Assembly: GCA_020342235.1 (NCBI GenBank)
Contig: CP073215.1
Location: forward strand, 1,364,001-1,428,000
Direction: 5' to 3'
Origin: Saccharomycopsis phalli
Taxonomy: Eukaryota > Ascomycota > Saccharomycetes > Ascoideales > Saccharomycopsidaceae
Length of the DNA stretch: 64,000 bases
This document shows, in pieces, positions 1-10,300 of this stretch. The notes below the pieces were generated by a model. The model did not search any database. It saw nothing but the letters and a program-made list of their open reading frames with translations, and had not been told where the DNA came from. The position numbers and the translations under genes were made by a program. Every line of letters begins with the position of its first letter. Within the stretch, counting starts at the first letter, position 1.

Positions 1-314
1 TGTCCAACTCTTCCAATAGTGATGGTTCTCCCGGGTACCCCGAAGTGCCAAATGCCGCCAACAATCCCTTTTGTAGCTGCGAATCAGTCCCGTCAACGAA
101 ATTACCTTCAGGGCCAAATGACGGGTTCTTGAGATATTGATTGTCCATTGTTCCGCTTAAATTGTGAAATACAGGTGGACCTCCACTACTGGTACCTGCT
201 GTAGAATATTGAGAAGAATAAAAGTTCAAGTCGTGCGGATTGCTATTTCCTGCGGCATTGCCGCCAGCATTTTGTTGTGGGTATGAACTATATCCTTGGT
301 TAGTATTGTACATG
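1..314 (-). CDS. YIP1: Yip1, Golgi/ER Rab-interacting membrane protein (N-terminal part only)
   Basis: The reverse strand encodes the first 104 residues; the rest lies beyond base 1. The readable part is a Gly/Asn/Gln/Ser-rich leader followed by the segment FGTSGYPGEPSLLEELD. This resembles the conserved Yip1 motif with YP-EPPLLEE-GINF that precedes the membrane domain. Yip1 binds Ypt1/Ypt31-type Rab GTPases and acts in ER-to-Golgi vesicle formation; the membrane segments are outside the window. The start is the only ATG in frame before this motif; an in-frame stop lies about 140 bases further upstream. PSD2 lies next door in divergent orientation, and YIP1 and PSD2 are also close neighbours on S. 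cerevisiae chromosome VII. Family call is firm; the exact start is less sure because there are no membrane segments to compare. Confidence 0.78.
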
Positions 315-925
315 TGATAGTCTTCTGTTGCCAGAGTAACTGGTCTCTCAATATCCTTTAAGTCCGGGTAATGGACTAACAAGCTGTTGACGGTTTTAAT
401 GGCGCCTCCCCTTGTTGATGTGTATTTATCATGTACAGAAATATTGCTTTTATTTTTTTAAGGTATTATTTTAGTTTAGGGACAAGATATAATAATTGAG
501 TAAAACTTTGTAGTTGCTTTAGTATCACACGCCGAGTCTATTGCAAATCTACAGTGAGCGACGATCAAATTTTACGGGGCCCAATTTGTTTCCAAGTAAT
601 ATTGAGTGGCCACTTGGCAATAATCATTAAACTGTAGAAAAGTAGTCCAGATGACCCAATCTTGTACAACGCCATTCTGAAACGTATTCATGGCCACAGA
701 GATGCTGTTATACTACTAGATTTATCCAGTGTTGTTTCAGCGGAAAAACAATAACATTTTGACAAGTTTCTATCCTCTCGGGGAGATTTCTTTCTGGAAC
801 GAAGTTACCCTTCCAGGAGTGTTGCCATCTCATGGCCCACGGTATTGTTTCCACCAAGTTAGATCCATTACATAGCCTAGTTCTAGATTATTCGATTGAA
901 TTGTTCTTTTCCAAAATTCTGAGTA
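315..925. other. Divergent intergenic region YIP1/PSD2
   Basis: About 610 bases lie between the YIP1 start and the PSD2 first exon. It presumably holds both promoters. I see no RNA gene, repeat or convincing open reading frame in it. Confidence 0.6.
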
Positions 926-3900
926 ATGGTAGAAAAAAACAAAGGCGCTGGTTCCAGCGAGTCTTTAATGCTAAAGGTTGAGATTGTTAGGGTGAGTGCC
1001 ATTTCTCGGCTGAGTGTTACAGTACTAACGTTTAGGCCAAGAATCTAAGCCCGACCGAAACCAACTCAAACTGTAACCCGTTTGCCTCAATTTCTTTCAA
1101 TGACAACATTTATTCAACTGAAGTTATTAGAAACTCGATGGATCCGTACTGGAACCGATCTTATTCGTTTGTCTTGAGTAATGATGTCGAGTCTTCGACA
1201 CTCACTGCTTCCTGCTGGGACAAGGACGTTTATGGAGTGAATTACTTGGGTGAGTGCAAAATTAATTTAATTGATGTTCTATCCAATTCTATTAAAAATA
1301 TGTCTAATGATAGCGACTCCAAAGATGTTATTGAAATCACACCAAAGTGGTTTAAACTCTATAGCTCACAATCTAAAAAGTCTTTTGTTACTGGCTCTAT
1401 ACAACTCGGATTCAGTCTTTCAGGTAGGCAAAGAAGACGGATCATATCTATGATAACCCGAAAGCCTAAATTACGGTCAGAAAACCATGGGAATACCACT
1501 CCTCCAAAACTGCTGCCTTCCCCACGGACGCTATCCCCTGAAGAAAGCACGACAAGTGTCAATAACACAAAGAGCGAATACAGCAATGAATTGGTAAGCA
1601 AATGGAATTCATGGGTTGAGGCCTTGAGATATACTACTTCTGAGACTCCAAATGATCAAGGCTTCTATACTGGTAAAGATTCTCTAGCCATCAACCAGAA
1701 CTATGAAGTCAGTTACCCATTGATTCAGCTCATGGGAGGAAGCGACGAATTCGATGAAGATCCCCTAGCTAGTAGTGATGCGGATCCAGAGAGGCAGTCT
1801 GATTGGAGTGATGCCTCAGAACTCACAGATGCATCAAGTGTCACCTCAGAAATCTCCGGGGATTCTTTTGCCCCTTCTGATTCAGATCATGAGCCTATAC
1901 AAATGGATCATAGTAACGATGGGGGAAGTAGATTGGCGGTTCCTCAACCTCGAAAGAAAAGAGGGCGGACAAGAATAAGAAAGAGGGAGAACCGGAGACA
2001 TCGAAAGTCAGCCTCCTACCATCTTAGTAGCTTTAGAGAAGTCAAGGGAGTATTATTTTTAGAGGTCATTTCTGCTCGTGGCTTGCCACCGTTTCGAAAT
2101 TTTATCCGGACTGGTTTTGATATGGACCCATTTGTAGTTGTTTCATTCGGAAAGAAAACTTACAGAACTTCGTGGAGAAAACACACATTAGATCCTATTT
2201 TTAATGAAAGGTTAGCATTTGAAGTTCTTCAAAGTGAGTCCAACTTCAACGTCCAGTTCAGTGTGTTGGATAAAGATAACATTACATTCCATGATAGGGT
2301 TGCCAGCATATCTACACCTATCAATGATATTATAGATATGAGTTTGAACTTCAACCCAGATAAGGATGGCCTGAATGATGATATTTCTTTGTCTAGTCGA
2401 GGATCATATGCTAATCTAGCCCAATATGATGAAGACTCAAGTCTGCTGTCACAGAGACTTAATGAATTAGATGCGTCACAAAAGACGATTCGAAGTGGGA
2501 TATTCAGAAAGAAAGTCAAACCGCAGAAGTCATTACTACCTGAGCAAGAAGGAAGATTTATCAAATTTGATTTGCCATTGGAGATTTCAGATGAGAGTAA
2601 GTACAAAGACAAGTATACCCCAATTTTGCATATAAAAGCTCGGTTTGAGCCCTATGATTTGCTTCGCAAAGAGTTCTGGAAGCATTTATTGAAAAGTTAT
2701 GATGTTAATGATGATAACGAATTTACGTATTTAGAGTTGAGTGCATTGTTAGAGTCTTTGGGATCTACATTGTCGATGAAGTCTATTAATAGATTCTTTG
2801 ATAAATTTAATAAGAATCCTGAGACAGATTCTCTTAAGCTTGAAGAGGTAGTCGATTCCTTAGAAGAGCTTATTGCAAAGAAAACTGTCCAAAATTCTAC
2901 CAAGATTGTCACAGAAAATGTTGGTGATATAATCAAAATAGACAATTGCCCAGTCTGTGGAAAAAGCAGGCTATCGAATAATGAGGATCTTGATATCATC
3001 ACACATGTGGCAATTTGTGCTAGTCGAGATTGGAGTAGTGTCGACAGATTGTTAAAATCAACATATGTATCACCAAGTCATGCTACTAAAAGATGGTACT
3101 CTAAGGTCTTTATTAAGTTAGGATATGGGAAAGTGGCATTAGGATCTAATAATGCTAATATCTTAGTTCAGGATAGAGCCACTGGTATTATCCTTGAAGA
3201 AAAAATGAGTGTGTATGTTAGACTTGGTATAAGATTATTATACCGGAGTTCAACTGCCATTCAACTAAAACAGTCGAAGCGTCTTTTGAAAAAGCTTTCT
3301 ATTAAGCAAGGTAAATATTTTGACAGCGAAAAGTCTGTGAAAGATATTCCCTCGTTTGTGAAATTTCACAGACTAGATCTAAATGAATGCCGATTGCCAT
3401 TGGAGAAATACAAAACCTTTAATGAATTTTTTTATAGAAAGTTGATGATGGATGCTAGGCCAGTTGAGGCTGAAGATAATATGAATATTATTTGCTCTCC
3501 AGCGGACTGCAGATCCACAGTATTTAATTCTATAAACGAGGCTACTAAGATTTGGATCAAAGGTACCGGATTTAACATGAAGAAGCTTTTCGCAGGAAAG
3601 CATCCCGACTTGCTTCCAAAGTTTGAGAAGAATTCTTCCGTTGGTATATTTAGGTTAGCGCCCCAAGATTATCACAGATTCCACTGTCCAGTTGACGGAA
3701 TTATTGGTAAGCCAGAATTTGTGGAAGGTGAATATTTCACCGTAAATCCCATGGCAATCAGAAGTCATTTAGATGTTTTTGGTGAAAACTTGAGATGCAT
3801 TCTTCCTATTGAGTCTGAGAGATTTGGGACCGTCATTATCATTCCTGTGGGTGCAATGATGGTGGGATCTACTGTGCTTACCATTAAAGAGGGACAGTCT

Positions 3901-4230
3901 ATTAAACGAGGTGAAGAATTGGGCTACTTTAAGTTTGGGGGATCCACATTATTGGTCTTGTTTCAGGAAAACACTATACTTTTTGATAGTGATTTAGTAA
4001 CTAATTCTAATCAGGCAATTGAGACTTTGGTCAGAGTTGGAATGTCAGTTGGTCACGCTAAAGGTGAAGAAGAGATTGTTAGAGAAAAGAGAGACTTTGC
4101 AAATGAACCAGAGGAAGTTAGACTTAAGATCATCCGCACAATTACAGGAAGTGGGGGAGGCAATGACCGTTTAAGCAGGATTGGTAGTCTATCATGGGAG
4201 GCTGGAAACTTAAAGTTGGATGAAGACTAA
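926..4230 (+). CDS. PSD2: Phosphatidylserine decarboxylase 2 (C2-C2-EF-hand-PSD), two exons
   Basis: It converts phosphatidylserine to phosphatidylethanolamine in the Golgi/endosomal system. Exons are 926-991 and 1036-4230, giving 1086 residues (S. cerevisiae Psd2 has 1138). Without the 44-nt intron the frame would open in the middle of a C2 domain, at Met 1138; splicing adds 56 residues including the first C2 strand (LKVEIVRAKNLSP). Domains in order: C2 at about 14-120, an acidic and then Arg/Lys-rich linker, a second C2 at about 350-470, an EF-hand-like segment with DVNDDNEFTYLE near 575, and the decarboxylase core at about 750-1060. The core has the PQDYHRFHCP region and a GGST motif near 989, where self-cleavage makes the pyruvoyl group. 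Two adjacent CTG codons lie in a Ser-rich stretch. The call is very firm. Confidence 0.95.
992..1035 (+). other. PSD2: Intron of PSD2 (44 nt)
   Basis: Donor GTGAGT, branch site TACTAAC at 1023-1029, acceptor TTTAG; only six bases separate branch motif and exon. It is phase 0. Reading through it soon meets a stop, and removing it restores the first C2 domain. Confidence 0.9.
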
Positions 4231-6058
4231 ATAATAACACATACCTGAGTACTGATGAAGTCATAGTTTCTTTTATGATAGTAAACTAATTTCTCTTTGT
4301 AGCTTGAGATGTTGAATAATTGCTTTATTATCAATGAAAATCTACCAGACCATACTGGTATAGTTTATATTAATCAGTTGATTTATTAATGATAATTAAA
4401 CTTGATTCTATAACATGATATTGTTTTTTTCTTTTTTATCTCTTTGATATTGAATGGCCAGATGAATAGGTAATTTATTCAACATTCTTTGTTTTGGGTT
4501 GCCAAGTATCTCGTATAGCTATAACTAGGCTCCTGTTGGCTTAAATAAAGAGCAATAATAGCCACAATATATGCTATTGCATCATTAATGAGTTTATTAT
4601 AAGATATTATTTGTTTCATAAACTCCACCTTAGTAAGATGATACTGAATTAACTTCTTACTCATATTCAGTATAGTGAGCTCTTAGGAGCTCAAATACCA
4701 TCACGCGTTAATGAAACACTAGACTCCACCCACGGAATACGCAACGTACTTGAAAATGTGTTTGCCGACCATAAATCAATCGATAAACTTATAGAGTTTT
4801 ACCAGAACGTATTGAGACATGATTCCTTCAACACATGAGGGCTGGAAAAGGGTTTTCTTCAATAACAGTGGTGCCTACTATAGTCATCAATTAAATCACA
4901 ACAATTATACGCCTCTAATTAATAGAACTACACTAATCTATTTAACAACAATGGACTAAACAGCAATGATAAATAACAAATATATATATATATATATGAG
5001 CAATATTTATCTAAATGCTGCATCTCCTATTCTTAAGGCCCGGTTTCAATAAGTAACGAAAATTGCAATTTTTGGTTTGCCATTGGTACCAAATCATTGT
5101 GCTCCTTTCAGTTTCAGTTTCAATTCAATTCATCAATTTCTTTAAGGGAATAGCATTTACCAATTATTCTGTTCATCCTAATTAATGGTGATTTATTGAC
5201 AGGGTTCGATACGATAATGTACTTTTTTTATTGTCATGAATTCCGTAATTGATGCCAACGGAAAGTGCTTAGTTGCCCAAATTATAGAATAATTAGTCAA
5301 TGTTATCGAAAACCTAACAAACTTTATCAATTGGTTCTTGAATGGAGGTCATGGTTATACAAAACAAGCGCCAAATGAAACAAACTTTTAGAAGTGTCAG
5401 TGATATTATAATTTGATCTATTTATTATTTAACAAAATGCAAAAACTATTTAATCCGTTATAACTAGTTATTTATATTCCATTTGAGTAATACATGCACA
5501 AGAACTTGTCCTTACTAATATATAGACAACAAACATATTGTAATAAAAGTGGGGTTCTTATCTTTCAAAGTTCTACTAAACCGAGTCACAACTACGCAAA
5601 TCTCTTGATTGACACGCCCATCAGACGATTATGCTCAATTTGGCATATTTCTTATTGCCTTAATCCCTTTTTGACCTTATCTTTCCCGAAATCACTATTC
5701 CAAAGACAAGAACCAATACCTTTTGGGATTAGTTCTTCTCTGACGAAAGGTTATTTCATCTCCTTTTTATTTCCCGTCCTTTTCCTTTCATTTAATTTCA
5801 AGTATAAATAGTCCGACTTTTCTCTGAATTGTCAAGTGAATATATTTTAGCTATTTTACCACTCGTATCCTAGTTACTATATTACACATATTGTCATTAA
5901 CCGATTATCAGCTATTTTCTCTTAAAAAAGTTGCCCCTAACTGCCAAAAATCAGAGACAACACCTCAATTTAAAAAATGTTTAGCATGAAACTGTGTATT
6001 CTACGAGTCACAGAAATGTATAAGTATAAGAAAAAAGTTTCATTACCCTCTATAGACT
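4231..6058. other. Long AT-rich gap between two convergent genes
   Basis: This 1.8-kb stretch separates the 3' ends of PSD2 and JNM1, where only terminators would be expected. Open frames in it (for example 5494-5811 +, 105 codons, and 4479-4664 -) have no recognisable domain. I found no tRNA, snRNA or LTR signature. A GGTTCGATAC at about 5203 looks like a Pol III B box but no tRNA folds around it. It may hold an unrecognised non-coding RNA, a replication origin or decayed sequence. Confidence 0.5.
4981..4997. repeat. (TA)n microsatellite
   Basis: An uninterrupted TA dinucleotide run of about 17 bases within the PSD2-JNM1 gap. Confidence 0.85.
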
Positions 6059-7201
6059 TTACTTCTCAAATGATTTAATCCACTGGTCAATTTCCTGCTT
6101 ATTTGCTTGTAATTCTTGCTGGAAAGAATCCAATTTCTCATTAGCATTGGCTAAATTCGTTTCCCATTTAACAAATTGGCTGTCCAAAGAATTAATAATA
6201 TCATTCGATTCTTTTGATAAATTCATTGTATCTTCATATTGCAAATATAGTGAGTTTAAGCTATTCAATCTTTTCGTGATACTAGTTAATCCATTGAAAT
6301 TTACTGCAAGATCCTGATCAGCCTTTAATAATATGTATAGCTTGTCAATTTTGTCTTCAGCCGTCTGCGCCCCTTGATCTATAAATGAGCTTTCATTAAT
6401 AGCCTTCTTGTTAAAAATACTGAGCTCTTTATTTAATTTATCCAATCTCTTAGTATATTCACCAATTAGTTCTGCATTACCAATAGCCTCATTAGATGCT
6501 TTAGAAGATTTTAATAGCGTAAACTTGCGATTTAAGTCATTAATCGACGATTCGATATTAGGAAAAGATCTGTTTTTAGTGATGTTCATTAAATCTAAAT
6601 CATCACCATATCCTATTAAATTCTCCAATTTATAAATCCTATCTTCCAATTCCTTTACTTTAACGGGGTCTATTACTTCATTCTGTTGCTGTTCACTTAT
6701 ACAAAGTTTCCCACTTGTTATCTGAGGAGAATATGACGGTGGCACATCAGGCCCTTTGGTAGGTTGCTGAAGATCATTAAGCAAGGAATTTACCGCACCT
6801 ATATTTATGTCATCATATGGCTGTAAATCCTGCTCGATTTCCTTTTCTCTTACCAATTTCAACTGCTCAAGTTCCTTTCGAATCCGAGCGAGCTTCTCAT
6901 CATACGTCTCTTCTACTTCAAATGTTTCGTAGTAACTTCGATTCTTCGTCACATTGTCTGAAAAGTCTACCTTAGACGTCTCATTTATAATATGTCTGTT
7001 AAATCGAGCCTTAATTTTAGAGTTCTCTGGTAAAATATTCGAATGGTCGATGTCACCATCCTTCGCCACATCCGTGCTACTAATATCTTCTGGGGCGTCT
7101 TCTGTATCAGAAGTTTCATATACTTCTTTATCTTCGAATTGCTGAAAATTAGTACTTTAATCAGCGTATCTTGTGCGATTGCGTACGTTCTCACCTTCCA
7201 T
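6059..7201 (-). CDS. JNM1: Dynactin subunit p50/dynamitin, two exons
   Basis: It is a structural subunit of dynactin, the dynein cofactor needed for nuclear migration and spindle orientation. Exon 1 is a tiny 15-base piece, 7201-7187 (MEGEN). Exon 2 is 7141-6059. Together they give 365 residues, against 373 in S. cerevisiae Jnm1. The best evidence is the N-terminal motif EVYETSDTEDAPED, which matches the DVYETSD signature of dynamitins and appears only when the 45-nt intron is removed. The rest is largely coiled coil (heptads near 60-90, 165-190 and 215-360), as in the family. The start was chosen because it gives this splice in phase. The donor GTACGC is slightly unusual, so the exact first exon is less sure than the gene. 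Confidence 0.85.
7142..7186 (-). other. JNM1: Intron of JNM1 (45 nt)
   Basis: On the minus strand: donor GTACGC, branch site TACTAAT, acceptor TTTCAG directly after it. Phase 0. If retained, an in-frame TAA is met inside the intron. Confidence 0.75.
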
Positions 7202-7368
7202 ATCTGTAAGTTCCTGAGAGATAAAAACGTTGCAGTCTCCTTCATGCATAGGACTCAACATCGCGTTTGGGTGGGTGACAGGCTATATCATATGGCCCAC
7301 ACTTACACAGAAAAAATAAAGTTAAATTCGATAAATAATACAATAGTTTCTAAATATACAAATAAATA

Positions 7369-10300
7369 TTAAATTAATTCTAGAATCATTTTTGTGCCGT
7401 CAGTTGGATGACTGGCAACAAATATTATTTTGCCGTTTTCTTTGCTTAATAGCTCAATACCATCACCGACAATATAATCAATTGGTTCCAAGGAAGTCGC
7501 CTGTCTATCCATAACATCGTAGATTTCTATTACGTGAGAGGAAAACACAAACAAATTGTTGTCGCGCATTGCAGCGCTCTCGCAGAAGCTATTTAATTCC
7601 AACAATTTCCCCCTTGACAAATATCCTCGTTCGTTGCAAAAACAGGCAAATGTATTAAACACAACCAAAATTTCTTTCCCACCGCTAATTGTAAATGAAG
7701 CAATAGTCTGCTCCGCAGAGGCCCTGTAATCAACAAGGCGAAAGAATTCGGCCTCTAGCGAGTCATTATGCTCAAGTTTGGCTTTTAAACTTCTAGGGAG
7801 TGTTTGTGGAACTAACGTCGTATCGACCATTTGAAAACATTTTTCTGTTGTTAAAATAATAGAATCTTGAAATGTAGTAATGCCAGTACAATCTGTGGCA
7901 ACAAAGAATTTTTCAAATATCGATTCTGGTCTGAACTCTCTTCGTCTTGGCTCTAAAGTAATCGACTTGAATGTTCTAAAAGGTGTTGCACTAGATGAAA
8001 GTTTAACTTTCATGTAGAACACGCAAAAGTTAACGCCAATAAAACCTCCATCAAAAAAATCAACATTCTTTTGGGATAGTTTAACTATTGGCAATACCTT
8101 GGTAAGTCCCTTGAATTTATTGACAAGATCTTCTACCATTAACTGAATAAACTTTCTGTCAGCCAATAACAAAATTATATGAGGATCAGGGAGATGCATC
8201 ATCTGTGTCACAGATTCAAATTTCTCTACTCTCTGCCATGATGTCAGAGCGCTTCTCATCAACAAACCTGCTCCTGTAGTAGATACCAAATAGTATGTTT
8301 GGCGGTCATAGTCAAAAGAAATGGCACCTAAAATTTTCTTAACCAGCGACGGAGTGCAAGTATATTGAGAATGATTACTCGAAGCAGCGATAATAGCTTT
8401 GCTAGAAAGCCTGCTGTATAATTTATCAACGTCCCCTCCGCACCAGTCAGTTAAAATCGAATTTAACTTGAATTCCTTGATTTCAGTACTCTCCATAATC
8501 TTAATCCCCTCTTTAATGTATCCTATCCACAAATTCTTGCTCGTTGACGATCTAAATTTTATAGTACATGATGTACCTTGTCCTATATGAATGATCTTCA
8601 ACCACTCATTTGGCTTATTATGACCATCCATACGAGCATCAAACAAATCTTCTTCTAATTCGGAAGCATGTGGCGATTCCAAGGCAATCAATTGAATAGG
8701 AATAGGCTTTTCGGTCACAATGAACTTCTTTGCATTCAAATCTAGTTCCGTTATGAGTAGACAATTATTAAACAATACCAAATATCCGCCGCTCCCAGAC
8801 CACCTACCAATGACAGATTTCCTAGAAATTAATTCCTTGGCCCTAACAATCATTTTACTCGGCACAAAGTCAATATTAAAGCCCTGGCGTGGAATTTTCC
8901 AACTTAAACTCTTTAAAAGAACATGTACCTCGGCAGCACCAAACCGTTCATCAATTTTATCACAAAACACTGTAGTTATAACTATAGCATTGTTAAGGTT
9001 ATTCATTTCAGGATCATCGAGAGATGTTTGCAGTTTGATGTCTTTTAAAGAATCCTTGTACTGAATTAAACTGTAAAAAAAATGATTGGACAATAGTTTA
9101 CTAGGAGGTAAGGGTAGCCTAGGAAATTCATCCAACCAATCAATAAACTCACTTCTTTTCTTCAATTTTTCAAAATCTAGGATTAAGAGAGTCTCTGCCA
9201 AACAGTCCACGTATCTAATATAGTCCGTGAATGATTTTTTCGTCCATTCCAGATATAGACGGTAAATCCCTGATTTGATATACTTTCCTTGAGTCAAAAG
9301 GATTTGCATCATCGGTTCAAGTAAATATTTTTTGTGAGCGGCAATTAAAGGTTTAACAGTGGAAAACATTGAGTGATACAATTCGTTCCTATCGTGGGGA
9401 TATACAAAGGACACAGCCTTTTCGTCGGTCAAAAACCGTTCACCAATCACATTAACCAAATACTCTGCTTGGCTAACAAAATCATACTGTTTTTTAATTA
9501 AGTCATAGATTCTGCTATGCAACTCGATCACATAATTGTCCAACCCAGCAAGTTCATGTTTATCAATACCCCAGTGCAATACCCACGACTTCTTCAACTC
9601 ACTAGGGTCTTGGATTTCTGACGGCAAAGGAATATTTATAGATTTTGCATTCTCGTCTGGGCAATAGATAGAATAACAAGAACATGGTGAAGTAAGGTTT
9701 CCAACAGGTATCTGGTTGCTACTGTATCTAGAAGAGTAACAAGGCAATAACATACCAAGAACCCCAGAGGGATACTCTATATTTCTGTTGAAAGTGACAA
9801 CAACCATATCCTCAAAGCTATTCACATGAACTTGCTCAACTGATCGATGCTCATCATCTGACTCAACGTTTTCATACAAACACCTAAACTTTGCAAATTC
9901 CTCCATAATAATAGCTATTATTGCGTAAATGGTAACAGAATTTATTTTAGGATAATGATATGTCAACAAACAATAGAGAGAACCAACAATTTCCTTTTTG
10001 CGAAATATCTGATTCGTGAACCATCTATCAAATTTCAAAAACCATCTAAATATCCCAGATAAAGACCAAACTTCCCGGCACTGCTTGAAATGATAAGTCT
10101 TTAATGCTGATGTTGAAAAATTGACAAGGTCAATGGTCTTTTCGGTGTCTGTTCGTTGCAAATAGTAATCATCAAAGCTAGCAACAATAGTACCAGCTGG
10201 TGACAATGGATTGGTGACAGATGACACAAAAGATCTTTCAGTATTCACCAGACTATTTGTGAGCGAAGTGATTGCTCGCGAATTCTGAGTGGAGCTTGTA

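Noticed and set aside
280-440. Possible intron near the YIP1 start (TACTAAC then ATATAG just inside the reading frame)
   Set aside because: No good donor is available upstream in a suitable frame, and the direct ATG gives a reasonable N-terminus. The TACTAAC is probably chance within codons for TNQG.
5195-5225. GGTTCGATAC resembling a tRNA B box
   Set aside because: No A box, acceptor stem or cloverleaf can be formed around it.
5494-5811. 105-codon open frame in the PSD2-JNM1 gap
   Set aside because: Composition is that of random AT-rich DNA, with no domain or codon bias.
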